Source of the DNA: Deroplatys truncata
Lineage: Eukaryota; Arthropoda; Insecta; Mantodea; Mantidae
DNA length: 64,000 bases
Reading direction: 5' to 3'
Assembly: GCA_030765065.1 (NCBI GenBank)
Contig: CM060988.1
Location: forward strand, 202,180,565 to 202,244,564
Below are positions 45,192 to 56,709 of the stretch, one piece after another. How positions within the stretch are numbered: position 1 is the stretch's first letter; the number at the start of each line of letters is the position of its first letter. A model generated the notes under the pieces. It was given only the letters and a program-made list of their open reading frames with translations, was not told the DNA's origin and ran no database searches. The position numbers and the translations under genes are program-made.

Positions 45192-45660
45192 CGAGGGATC
45201 ATCAAAAAATTTATGCTCTGTGATTCCTGCAGTGGAACAGCAAGTCTGTTGTCTTTGTGTTCAGTCTGAGGGTTGTCAGTGGCACTGAAAGTCAAACAAC
45301 ATTCAGTGATATATTTATTTGTAGGCAGAAGGTGTATCGGGTTCACAGATTCACTAAACAATGTGTGCTCTCTCGCACAGAGCCGTCTACGAATTTGAAA
45401 ATGGCAGAATAGTGTGATTGATTCCAAGTGCTTGGATCGTCCACTTACAGCTAGGGATGCAATTCTGGAAGACCTAAAGAAAGTTTATATGCTATTTCCT
45501 CTATCGTCACCCTTCAGTCTTCCAGAATTGCATCCCTAGCTGTAACCAAACAACCCAAGTGCTCGGAATCAATCACACTTGTTCTGCCATTTTCAGTTCT
45601 ATACCCACTCGTAGACGGCTCTATGTGAGACAGCATTGTTTATCATACGGAGCACACATT
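45192..45660. mobile_element. fold-back mariner fragment, two inverted N-terminal pieces
   Basis: TACGAGGGATCATCAAAAAA at the left is a mariner-like terminus. Sequence at about 45362-45472 (GAGCCGTCTACGA, AGCTAGGGATGCAATTCTGG) returns as its reverse complement at about 45519-45650, leaving a loop of roughly 45 bp. The right arm read on the minus strand resembles the mariner N-terminal domain (HRAVYEW-like start, GRTSVIDSEHLG-like middle). No catalytic domain. Confidence 0.75.
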
Positions 45661-46380
45661 CTTAAGTGAATTGTTCCATTTATTTTTTTACATTAAATGA
45701 ATACTGCACATGATTTGCAAGTTTTGCCAAAAATACATTTTAAAGCAGCTGTTTTGTCACTTTACCTTCCAACACTGTGTGTTCTCCTACATACTGTTCT
45801 TTACTATGGAATCTTCTCCGTTTTACACTGAGACATGAAACACTAGAGAGAGACAGACCCCTTCTCCTCTAGTTCTCTAAACAATGTCTTCAAATTTTCT
45901 CTTGCACCCTTCCAGAAGGCTTTGTTATTAGCACTCCAGTTTTTGTAACCTCTCATTAAATGACATGTTGAATACATGGGAATGAAAACAGATGGAAAAC
46001 AAGCAGGTTTCACATACAAAATGTTTGCAGCCTGGGCCAAATTTTGATGACTTAAAAATGTTTGAAAAAGACCTAGACCTAAAACCGAGATTTATTTTAA
46101 CTTATTAAAATTAATACACACAAAGTTATAATTTAATTTCTAAAGGGTTAATACTACTATACAAGCAGAAAAAATAGGCACACAAATGATGAGATAATTT
46201 AGAAAATTAAATAAGTATATATTTATTCCATGTCCTTTCTTGAAGAATCTATTAAAATTAAGAACAAATTTTGAAGCAGGTCCTGCAAAACTGTAGCATT
46301 AACTTGAAATGAACAAATGAAGACAACTTCGCTGCCTATGACAGAGCAACCTGACTTTTAAGTGCTCAGCAACACAAAAA
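45661..46380. other. no recognisable feature
   Basis: AT-rich spacer; a 65-codon minus-strand frame at 45843-46040 resembles nothing I know. Confidence 0.4.
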
Positions 46381-46381
46381 A

Positions 46382-47233
46382 AATCTGCTGTGATACATTC
46401 ACATGACTTTCTCTACCCTCTATCTATATTAGTGGGTATACAAACTATTCTTACTACAGCTTATTTTTCTATCTACTATGTTTTAATCCAAATAAACCTT
46501 TATAGAAATAGCTACATTACACATTTCATTATAGATACAAAGAGAACAGCAACAGTCAAGTGTTTAACAACTGGACGCTATATGTTGGCTCTAAAATTCC
46601 ATACCCTTTCCAAGACATCGTGAGAAACAACTGAATGTTGACAGGACTCAACAATTCGAACTGTTAATAATAGATATCGGGGAAATGGCTTATGCGGCAA
46701 AAAAAATTATTTTAAATAAATTATGTGTTTTAAAGAGATCTCATTTATTTTTGTAGTATATTTTCATCTATTGCTTCACATTAACCAGTTTTACAAGATT
46801 ATACAAAATTCTTTCCGAATGAAGAGGACTTCACAGGCTATTCCAATAAAATTCAAGATATACATTTTATTTGTCATGTAAATATCTTTAATTAATCAAA
46901 ATCATTAGAGCCATTTTTGAGAAAAATCAAAACTTTTTTAAAAATGTTACATGTAAACAGTAGATGGGGTGGGGGATTTTTTTTTTGAAAATTTTTATGT
47001 TGCATCCTTGGAAGATATTGAATGTAAATACCAAGTTTGATATTTATCCAACTTTTTCCTGTTTGAGTTACACTGTTCACAGACACACACACATACATAG
47101 GGGCATGTTTCCAAAAATGGTTTATTTGGATTCAGGGGTCTGAAAACATGCATTACAGGTGAAATCACAATATTGAATTCTTGGGTAGAATGTAATATAT
47201 TTTCTAGAAAAGCAGATACATGGTAGAGAACGT
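46382..47233 (+). mobile_element. family A element, near full-length, diverged
   Basis: Starts ATCTGCTGTGATACATTCAC followed by ATGACTTTCTCTACC and ends ATGGTAGAGAACGT; an A run precedes it (46376-46383) and AAAAA follows at 47234-47238. Interior blocks are diverged from the 31.6 and 35.1 kb copies, closer to the copy at 61.6 kb, suggesting subfamilies. Confidence 0.8.
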
Positions 47234-47238
47234 AAAAA

Positions 47239-47879
47239 GGGAAAACCGACCTGCCTCATCCCTAGTTTATGGCATGAATTCACAAAAGTAAACAATACTT
47301 GCTCCCCTGACAACAGCCAGCCCTCCACCCACAAGCAAGCCTTTCCTGATTAACTATTAAATAGTAAAGAATATACAAAGTTATTCTTATTTCTCAGTTG
47401 AACAGAAAATTCCTGATGTTTGAAAAATTACCTTTTTATAAACTTTTAATAATGATGTCAAAATCTTAATGTACTCAATGTAAATGCGAGAAAATTAAAT
47501 AAAGACACTAAGGGCAAAACAATTACATAAAAATTACGTAAAATCAAAGAAAGAAATAAAAAATAGAAAACAGTATAAAATGATCTAATAAATATGCATT
47601 TTCATATCATTTATGCAGATGTTAGCAATTACTATGGTGCAACAATTAAAAGATAACATGTCATCAGAGTCCGGACCCTGAAATGATGACGTGTTTGTAT
47701 AATCTCAAAGCATAGGGTTGGGTACAACGTCTCATCTCACTTGATTTGAAATCAAACTTGTGTACACTATTCTTTCTTGCACTTTCAGTTATTCTTTAGT
47801 TATTTTGCTTCAAAGTAACTGTCAACTGTATGTGTTGTTTTTCAATAAGAATGACATTTAACAACCCCCTTGTTCTTCG
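47239..47879. other. no recognisable feature
   Basis: AT-rich spacer, nothing identified. Confidence 0.4.
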
Positions 47880-48420
47880 TCAGGAAAAACTTGGGCAAAG
47901 GAATTAAAGAAGTAATGTGGCTTATATTGAAAGATAAGGGTCTAGAAAGAAACATTATAATATGTTTAAGTATAATTTATAACCCCCCCCTCCCAGTTCT
48001 TTGCAGTTCCATAACCCGCACCTGCTTAAGCATTTGAATAAAGACATTGATAGTACGAGAAAAATATGCAAATATGGAAGTGCTGATAGTAGGGAATTTT
48101 AATATAAGAATAGGGGAAATTAATGTGGTTTGTGAGAATGTCTAACGAAAAGACAAAAGGTCAGGCACAGTTACCATGCTAGCCTCCAGTTCCCGAGGTT
48201 GCGGGTTCAAACCTGGCGGAGGACAATGGATTTTTTCAGGCGTAAAAATGCTTAGCATGGCTTCCTTCAGAAGGGAAGTAAAGCCGGTGGTCATGCGTCA
48301 TAGATTTACCTAGCCTTTTTAAATGGGAAATACGGCAAAGAGTTTATGTACACGAGTAACAGCAGACAAAGTGTAATAGACAGCATACTGTGGCCAAATA
48401 ATACAATGTAAGTAATTTTA
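47880..48420 (+). pseudogene. LINE endonuclease-domain fragment split by a SINE
   Basis: Left of the SINE, frames give ERNIIICLSIIYNPP and then EKYANMEVLIVGNFNIRIGE, which matches the conserved VLIGDFNARIGE motif of LINE AP-like endonucleases (the Asp is Asn here). Right of the SINE the domain continues with FLNGKYGKEFMYTSNSRQSV and IDSIL, the LNG...FTY.S..G.SVIDY block. The match on both sides shows a single fragment interrupted by the insertion. Confidence 0.7.
48165..48310 (+). mobile_element. tRNA-derived SINE, 3'-truncated, in a LINE fragment (copy 5)
   Basis: Head with GTTACCATGCTAGCCTCCAG and GGGTTCAAACC (near 48205), then the body to CATAGATTTACC, where it stops about 150 bp in. LINE coding similarity resumes right after. 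Confidence 0.85.
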
Positions 48421-50225
48421 AAACTAACTACAAGGGCGGAAACAGCCTTCCCTCCCAAACCAAGGACTTGTACTCCTCAAGACGTATGACAATGCCTGAT
48501 GGGGCACAGAGATCAGAGAATGAGAGACCAGGGTGGGTCATCACAGGATGAGAGCGAGGGAGTGGATGCAGATGAGATGGCCTCAACTGAATGCCATATC
48601 ATATTCAAATGAAATACGCTTAGCATAAATTAAAACTAATAACAGATATTTATATAACTTGCCCAATGCCAGCAAAAAGCAGCATTCAAGATTTGGTGAG
48701 AAAATTGCAAATGCAGCAAGTATTGTGCAAATAGACTCCTTGTAAGTAGAAGACTTTTCTACTTCAAACTGTGCGATACTCCAAATAGTACTCATGTGTA
48801 AATTAGCTGTTGGTTATTCATTATGACTGGCCAGGCTTGTTTTAGGATCCCACATGTATATCAAATTGTAATGTTGCTTTGTGGTTTCATGAGGTGACAT
48901 CATTATTAGCATTGCACTGTTACATTCCCTACCTTATTGGCAACCACATGTCTTAATTATTAAACAGTATATAGCTGAACTGAAGGAACGGAAATCAATA
49001 ATGTGAGTTGTCAGGACTGGGTTGCTTTGTTCGTTCTTTAGTGATGCTAAAGTGAAAGTGCTTATTTGAAAATGCAACTTATACTATCTTTGTTAAAATT
49101 TAAAGCATCCCTGCATTTTGTTGTTAAATCTGGAAATCCTAGTCCCAGAAAATGCTAACCTAGTGTGCATGCAACCCCTACTGGGAAACACATTACTGGT
49201 CCAATATTAATCAACTCGCAGACATATGCAGTTGAACCTCACTTCTACCTTTTTTTTTTTGCAGATATATGCAACAGTTTTTTAGGCACTGAACTTTAGC
49301 CATTAATATTTAGCTCAATTATACATTTTCTCATTATGTCAACTTTTCTAGTCCTAATGTAGTATACTTATTTATACTTTAAGTTAAGATGGTTTCTGTA
49401 TCCTTGCTGTCGCAGCCAGTTCACTAGAAATGTTGGGTGAGGCATCAATATTCTCTGAACACTTTATTGCTGTGTACATGTTGACAATATGGTTGGGCAT
49501 ATAGCATTGGGTTTAGGTATAAGGATCCATTTGTTAAACAATTTGTATCAACTCAAATGGTACATATGAATTAATTCCGAGTTGAAATATCTAAATAAAT
49601 CTATTTTATATTCACGGATTAACGTACAGCAATTGGAATTAAAATTAGGATACAATGTTTTGCATATTCTAAGGGGCAAAGGTGTTGAGACATGAAAATT
49701 AGCAACCACTGCAGGCCATTTTATTTCACTACAAAATAGGGTTTCTAGTTATGTTCTAAACTAGGAGATATTGCACTCATTTCCAAACCAATCAAATTTA
49801 ACCTTGGAATGAAAACATGACCCCAATATATTAACATGCCATCTAAAGTAGTTTCTGTTGCAGTCATTTTGGTCATATTGTCTAAGACATGCATTTAAAT
49901 ATAGCGCTACCAGTGATATGATTAGGAAATATCTCATTCCTGCCAATCTTAAAGGATACTAGTCTTTTAACATAGCTGTTTTTGCTATGAATTTTTACAT
50001 ATTTTTTTTAGCAAGGGGGATTCGAAACCCCTTCTTAGCTACACCTCTGATTGGACGGGAATGTATCTGATAACAACAGTGATGAAGAAGTAGGCCTAAA
50101 TAAGTGTTCCCAGAGTGCATGAGGCAATTGAAGCTCTACAAATTACACTACAGTTTTTATCATCATAAAGTCTAAATGATGACAGCATTTCTGTGATTAG
50201 TGCATATGGTCAACTAGTGTATGGT
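48421..50225. other. no recognisable feature
   Basis: AT-rich sequence; short frames only. Part of 48430-48590 could be further LINE sequence but I cannot show it. Confidence 0.4.
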
Positions 50226-50227
50226 AT

Positions 50228-50415
50228 CCTTATCTTGGCTTTCTTCAGAAGGGAAGTAAAGTTGGTGGTCCCGTATCGTACATTTACAGCATGCAAAAGA
50301 ACCTCAAGCCTGATAAAGAGGCTCTGAGCAAAATTACCGGTCTTTCATGCTCAATATAGAATGGAACGCTAAGGACCACAGCAGCTAAAGAGTGTCCATG
50401 AATAAAACTCAATTT
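50228..50415 (+). mobile_element. tRNA-derived SINE body, 5'-truncated (copy 6)
   Basis: Lacks the tRNA-like head; starts at GGCTTTCTTCAGAAGGGAAG and runs through CCTCAAGCCTGATAAAGAGG and CTCAATATAGAATGGAACGC to an A-rich tail (AATAAAACTCAATTT). Complements copy 5, which lacks the 3' half, but the two are 2 kb apart and need not be one element. Confidence 0.85.
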
Positions 50416-50649
50416 CTAGTGTATGACTGAAAAATCAAGAAGCAAAGAAAAATGTATGGCTTTTTTTAAACCAGTGTAAGGCACCAGTAAGTACTATAAA
50501 ACTATACCTGGGTCATGAGTGCATGCCACTCCTCTGCCAACACAGTCATGTGCATCGAAACAAATAGGATGAACGGACAAGGTCATTTAGCACCATTATT
50601 ATTTTGCAAATTACGATATTGTAGATCCCTTACATTGTTTAACTTTTCA

Positions 50650-51080
50650 AAATATAATGTTGGAAACATGATCAAAGACAGGCGTTGCAGCATCTTAACA
50701 GATTATGATTCACATATGGCAGCTCTTCTTGGGAAATGTTGGATATTTCTTCCCATATATTATTTTCCAGTTCTTGTAATGATTGGGGGTTTTGTATTTT
50801 AAAGTGCCCCACAAGTAAAAAATTGCACGGCATGAGGTCTAGGGATCGAGCGGGCCACACCCCTGCACTGATCACTCCGTCAGCAATTGTATTCAAAGAA
50901 GTCCGAGCTGTAGCCCCATCTTGTTAAAATATACCATGCATTTGCTCATCTGTCAATTGAGGGAAAAACTGCTCCAAAATTAAGGCTTGATGATGTGCAG
51001 CATCAATTGTTTTATGAAATAAAATAGGGCCAATTATTCCTGCCGCAGTCACAGCACACCAACACCGACCTTATGATCAT
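50650..51080 (-). pseudogene. DDE_3 transposase relic
   Basis: Minus-strand frames: CWCAVTAAGIIGPILFHKTI (about 51000-51060), a second-Asp block eroded to QDGATARTSLNT (about 50890-50925), VWPARSLDLMPCNFLLVGHF (third region, with Asn in place of the usual Asp after the Cys) and QNPQSLQELENNIWEEISNI. Same family as the fold-back element at 30.7-31.5 kb but diverged and without readable termini. Confidence 0.7.
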
Positions 51081-51329
51081 ATAGTGGACTGTGATGTATG
51101 AGTATGTGGGAAGAGGCACAATGCGGGGACTGGAGTCTTGGGAGGGAAGCAGCGTGGCTAACAGCATTGCCGCTTTACCTGACGCCATACTTAATACTTT
51201 GAAGTATGAATAATATTATTGGTATGCATGCAATAGCTGTGTATTATGTTTATTATTCATGTGTTTCATTTATTGCTTTCTTATGTTAAAGATTTAATAA
51301 GAAAAGACGGTTTTGAGACATAGAAAATG

Positions 51330-51610
51330 TGTTAAAATTGGCGTGAGGAATATTTAGCTATTAGATAAAAATAACAGCAGATTTTAGAAGTAAGACTGAG
51401 GGTGGAGCACACAGAGAAACAGAAGATATGGGCTAGTTTTGAGGATAAAAGTTCTTTGATTTTGTATGAAATAGTTAAAAGAAAAGGAGGGAGGGAGGGA
51501 GAAGACATATGCAATCAATCTGAAATATGCAGGTCTTGAATGGATGCACAGAGGAGTATTATTTTTAAAAGCAATTATTTCCTATTGCTCGTGTAGAGAT
51601 TAAAAATCTA
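51330..51610 (+). mobile_element. LINE 3' fragment related to the copy at 30.3-30.6 kb
   Basis: AAAAATAACAGCAGATTTTA, AGAGAAACAGAAGATATGGG, GATAAAAGTTCTTTGATTTT and a GAGGGAGGGAGAAG stretch align in order with 30390-30600 of the LINE. It shows that the LINE is a family and not a single event. Confidence 0.65.
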
Positions 51611-52139
51611 CTCTTAAAGTACATGTTTTATTCCATTGACAAATTCATGAATACATAATTTTGATGTTTGTTTCATGGGTTCTGTTCGTCTGAGGGATGC
51701 ACTTCAGCTCAAAAGGAAGCTTACGACTGCCTTCAACACTAAGACTGTACTAGAATCAATTGTATTTAGTATTTTGATCACTTGTAAAATATGTTTACAG
51801 AAGTGTAATTAGTTTGTTACAGTATGTATTATTTTCTTTTTGATGAAGCCATTGTACGGTAAATAAGTTCTATGCATAATGTGTGAAAAATTAGGTAACA
51901 TTTTGAAGACTTAAAGAGGAAAGTGTTTGGTTTCAAATCAAGTAAGATGAGATGGGTCAGTTATTTGTGACGTTCTACTCTGCATCCCTCCATAACAGCT
52001 TTTTTGGCCATTTCTTTACCTGCTAGTGCAAACAGCTTATCTTACATCTAATCACAATCATTCACTTTTCCTGTAGTAAAGCGTTATTTTAAATTTAATC
52101 ACAATATATACGTGGCCAGCCTATTGAGGATTTTCTTGG

Positions 52140-52795
52140 CACTGGGAAGTACACTGTTTGAGTCAGATATTCATTGTCCCTTAAATTCAAGCACATATAA
52201 ATTGGAACTACAATTGTTTGAAATAATGTCCACACATCTCTCACACCTTTCAACAAAGTTTGTATTAACCCTCAGTAATTCTTCATGGCCATAGAGCTAT
52301 CATTAACAACTGTAGAAGTTAACTCTACTCACATTATTGTGGAGTTGTTGCAATTCCTGAACTAGTTATCTTATAGGGTTTTAATTTTAAAAGTTTAGTG
52401 CCATTCCAAGTTGAGGTTTGCAAAATTCCTGTGCAAGCTTTTCACAAATTTCTTTGGGCCTCACTAACTTTTCTCCAATGTCAAAGTTTTTCCTGTGTCA
52501 CAACATGGTCCCTTATTAAGAATAGATCCCATTTCCCTAAATCTATTCATAATACTACTATGCAAGGTGCATGAACGGCACGAAATCTGTTGTCACATAG
52601 GAATCATACATAAAGATATCGTGAGCTTAAGTATGGCATTGTAACAGTACTAACATGCTGAAACATGTGATCTCGCACACATCAACCTCTGTACAGCACA
52701 GACTTCACTTCAACTGAGGGGTAACAGAACCAGTGTGTGCAGGGCAAGCAATTCCCCGTAATATGGCCACACGTTCAAATGAAAGCTCTGTGCAT
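52140..52795 (-). repeat. dispersed repeat B, copy 2, with a single 84 bp-type unit
   Basis: Reverse-complement match to the flanks of the 84 bp array in SMUG1 intron 3 on both sides, in the same order. The part corresponding to the array (about 52573-52645, GTTGTCACATAGGAATCATA) is present once only. No Tc1-like insertion here. It therefore represents the unexpanded state of the repeat. Confidence 0.85.
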
Positions 52796-53880
52796 TATTC
52801 AAAGCTTAGATTAAATTCTGGAAAACACTCCCGAATATTTCAGAGGCCACTAACCAACAGGAAGGAAATATTGTGAAATTAACAGTAGTTATATCTTGTT
52901 GGGAGTGTTGCCTGTGGCAAAAATTGTGTACAAATAAAACTTGCACTCCAAGGAGTTGAAACAAAACAGTCATCATGAAACTGCATTATTTTCCATTTTC
53001 ACTGTGCCAAGTCAATGGAAGTGTTATCAGTACATGCAATATAATTTCTGTATGGAACACAAGTATTTTTAGCAGAATTATGCTGAAATAGCATTTAAAT
53101 TTCTGATTTGGGTTTATTTAATGCTGTAATATTAAATAGCTTGCTTGCTTGTTCGAGCTTACTATTTTAACCATCACCATGGCAACCAAATAATAGGGGG
53201 ACAAAGCAGACACATGAGAGCTGGAGCTTATCCTCCCCTACCAATGCCAACACTTTCTCCTAATCATATAAATTACTACTGGCTTACCTGACATTGCATG
53301 GAAGCTTCTTAAACCTCAAATGACAATGTAATTAATTTATTTTGCACCATATTCTTTATAAAATTATTATACAATAATCTTTTATAATGAATCCTCAACT
53401 TTATTCCTTACAAGTGTAATTTCGTAGTCTCCTGACATCCATGATAATGGGTATTGATGTATTTCTGATTTCCTTAACCTCCTTTTAGTCTTTCAACTTC
53501 TGGAAATGTTGTCTTTTAATGGGGAAACAACTACTACAATTAAGTAATTTTAATCGCGGCGAGCCGCAATAAACTGACAGGGTCCTCCGGTTTTAAGGTT
53601 TACACGAGTTTAGGTTAAGGTTAGTGTATATCAATTGATTTAAAAAAATGAGTATAATATTAGAAATTGCGCAGTAGAGGAGGTGAGGAGAGAACTTGGG
53701 TTAATTGCTGTTAGAGGGCCGTCAATAGTGATGGAAGTGATGTCTTATATGTCCTATAGATGTCACTGTATGTCATTCTCTAGCTCTAATGCAATGTTAG
53801 CAACATATGAATAAGTAATGCTGCCAAAGACGGAAATATATCACCATCTCTCTCGGTTTGTGTTCTTAATTGCTTCTTAT
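52796..53880. other. no recognisable feature
   Basis: AT-rich sequence without recognisable frames; TTTAGGTTAAGGTTAG near 53610 announces the TTAGG-rich array downstream. Confidence 0.4.
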
Positions 53881-53889
53881 TTTAGGTTT

Positions 53890-54315
53890 CTTCATTCTAT
53901 ATAACCTTAGGTTTCTGAATTTACGCAAGGTTACCCTTAGGTTAGGTTTTTTTTATATAACCTTAGGATTCTGAATTCACGCATGGTTAGCTTAGGTTAG
54001 ATTTTTTTATATAAGCTTAGGTTTCTGAATTCATGCAAGGTTAGTCTTAGGTTAGGTTTTTTTTATATAACCTTAGGTTTCTGAATTTACACAAGGTTAG
54101 CCTTAGGTTAGGTTTTTTTTATATAACCTTAGGATTCTGAATTCACGCATGGTTAGCTTAGGTTTCTGAATTCACGCAAGGTTAGTCTTAGGTTAGTTTT
54201 TTTTCATAGATATAACCTTAGGTTTCTGAATTCACGCAAGGTTAGCCTTAGGTTAGGTTTTTTTTTTTATTTAACCTTAGGTTTCTGAATTCACGCAAGG
54301 TTTAGTTTTCTTTTT
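53890..54315. repeat. tandem repeat of about 57 bp with TTAGG motifs, about 7 units
   Basis: Units contain TATATAACCTTAGGTTTCTG, AATTCACGCAAGGTTAG, CCTTAGGTTAGGTT and a T run of 7-10. Unit lengths differ through the T run and a partial deletion near 54150. TTAGGTTAGG is two copies of the common insect telomere unit, but most of each unit is non-telomeric. Confidence 0.9.
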
Positions 54316-54829
54316 ATATAAAGTTATCTATCTACCAGTGTTACGGTAAAGGAACTTCTTTATTAAAACAGTAATTCCTGCAGGAACTGCAAGTGTTCAA
54401 CACCTAAGTAGTCTTTTGTAACTGTGTATACGCTATTTTCACAGCCTGTGCACACCATTTTTTTTTCTCTTGTGCACAGCTTGCTCTGAATGCGTGGCGC
54501 TTATTCTAGCGGCTATACAACATGAATAAGAAGAAGTAACAACACATCGCTTATTTAGCGGATTCCCACTTCTTACTTGCGTTGGCACTTCCGAATGAGT
54601 ATCCGTATTACCATGAAGATGCCCACGTTTTTCGTGTTCATATCGGAATTCTCCTATATGAATAAAATACCTAAAAAGGGCAGGCAGGTGGGTACCAGCT
54701 ATTGACCAGAGCACATTTACTTCTACATTCATCACTCCTAAGGTAATTCATTCCATTATTTCTTGCTTCTTTCAGCATTTTCAATGAGGGCCCTCTAAGA
54801 GCAAAATAACCGAGAACTTTATACGGTCA
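54316..54829. other. no recognisable feature
   Basis: A 98-codon minus-strand frame (54439-54735) shows no family resemblance; nothing else identified. Confidence 0.4.
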
Positions 54830-55830
54830 CCTAAATCTTGAGCTTCTTGATGAACTGTTAACAAGTGCATTTAAAAGAACTAAAACTATTGCTATTTCAC
54901 TTTCCTCTGCACATGTGAGATTAACAAAATATAGTTACTTTGTTAATTTGAATTTTGTATACAAGAAAGTATCTTAAAAAGGGTACGTGGGTGGGTTGCA
55001 AGCTTTCTAAATGTTCACATCTCCTCTTAAACTCTGCGAAATATGCATTTTCATTCCTTAAATCCTCTTCCTTCAGCGTTTCATTCACAACGCATTTATA
55101 GAACCATTCCTTTTTTTTTTAGGGAGGGGAGGGGGGTTTCAGTTCTCAAAGCATATTTCTGCTATAATCTTCATATCACATTTTTGGATGCAATACACTA
55201 CTATTACATAGGTGCTTGAGAACATACCAACTGTTCTTAAAAGTGTGTCTTTCATATTAATTAGCTGAAAATGAAATTACTTTAAAATAAAATTGGACTT
55301 TGCAAAATTAAGTTCATGTTTAGGACACTAGCAGAGAGTTTGTCTGTGCTATTCATACAAGAGCCACCAACATTTAAATGAAAAACAAACGAGCCTTATG
55401 TGAATGACTGATTTAGGGCCTTTAGCCACAAAACGTGGGCCATGGTCAAGGGCCCTAAGTAGCAAAGTGTTGTAGCTGAGGGATGTTTCTTATAAGTAGA
55501 GGAATGAAGCAGTTGTGAGTTGATGACAGGGTATAGCCGTAGGATCTGCGAGACTAAACCCCAATGATGAATTATGACACGTTATTTGGTGGGATAGATA
55601 TGGTAGGCAATGAGTGTGTTTAGAAGAACTAAAAATTTTGCAAATTTTACTAGTACTCATGGGTTGGCAAATTCTTCTGTGCATGTGCAGTAGTAACAAA
55701 ATGGAGTACTTGTTGAAATCTAGCAATTTATTTTGTATATAAGGAAGTGTCTTGAAAAGGGCAGGTGAGTGGACCACAGGCTTTCTTGTTCACATCTCCT
55801 TTTAAAGTGTGTAATATATGAACTTTCATT
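54830..55830. repeat. two diverged direct copies of a roughly 220 bp segment
   Basis: 54860-55070 and 55615-55860 share, in order, AAAGAACTAAAA-like sequence, CTCTGCACATGTGAG / CTGTGCATGTGCAG, GTATACAAGAAAGTATCTTA / GTATATAAGGAAGTGTCTTG, AAAAGGGTACGTGGGTGG / AAAAGGGCAGGTGAGTGG and TTCACATCTCCTCTTAAA / TTCACATCTCCTTTTAAA. A further short echo (CCTAAAAAGGGCAGGCAGGT) lies near 54670. The class is unknown. Confidence 0.75.
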
Positions 55831-56709
55831 CTCTAAATCATCTTTTTTCGCATTTCAATTACAAGGTATTTAAGGAACAGTTACCATAAAATTATACTTT
55901 TGCACTTTCTGTAACAAATTATGTGACCTTCAATACCAGTGATTGAATCAAAAGTAATATAAAAAAAAAAAGAATGGAAAAGAGCAGGTGAAAGATTGTA
56001 AAAACACCAAAGAATATAACTGTTGTTTCACTTCACAAGTTTTATGAAAATTCTAAGATGTTTATTCCTTTACTTGCTTGAAAATAAAGCTTCTGCACAA
56101 ACTGCTACAACATTTTGCCCCCCTCTTAAGATTCCACGAGGACTGTTCAGAAGTTCACCTGGATTTATGCACATAAGAACACTGAAAGTTTCAATCATGT
56201 TCTGTATTTGAATAATCTCTTATCTTTTACAAAAAAAAAACACAAAGGCTCAGCCCCATGAACTGCTTATTGTCATTGATTCATTTCACCAACACATTGG
56301 CATTATGGGGGGTTAAAAATGTTTTAAACAGAACACCAACAAAACAAAACCTAAAATGTGAACAATGTTTTACATTTAGGTGCAACAAAACATGGGTAAC
56401 TAACTTCATGCTGGTGTTACAATGTTCTTACAATTGTGCATTCTCTCGTACCTGGACGTCTAAATGCTACGAGAACTGTTAAACCATAAGCATGTACATT
56501 TGTTACCAAAAAAACTCCATGTGTTCATTTTCACTACGTACCCAAATTTAAAACTTTCTCTTGCCTTTTATGCAAATGCACAGCATGTACATAATGTAAA
56601 AAATATACATGAATTTTAAAATAGTGCTCAATACAATTATTATATCTTCAATGGAGTTTTTTCTTGAGAAACTTACGACTAATGCAGCAAAGAAGCCTAC
56701 CCACCAAGC

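Noticed and set aside
53890-54315. True telomere end
   Set aside because: Only pairs of TTAGG embedded in a longer unit, with genes on both sides.
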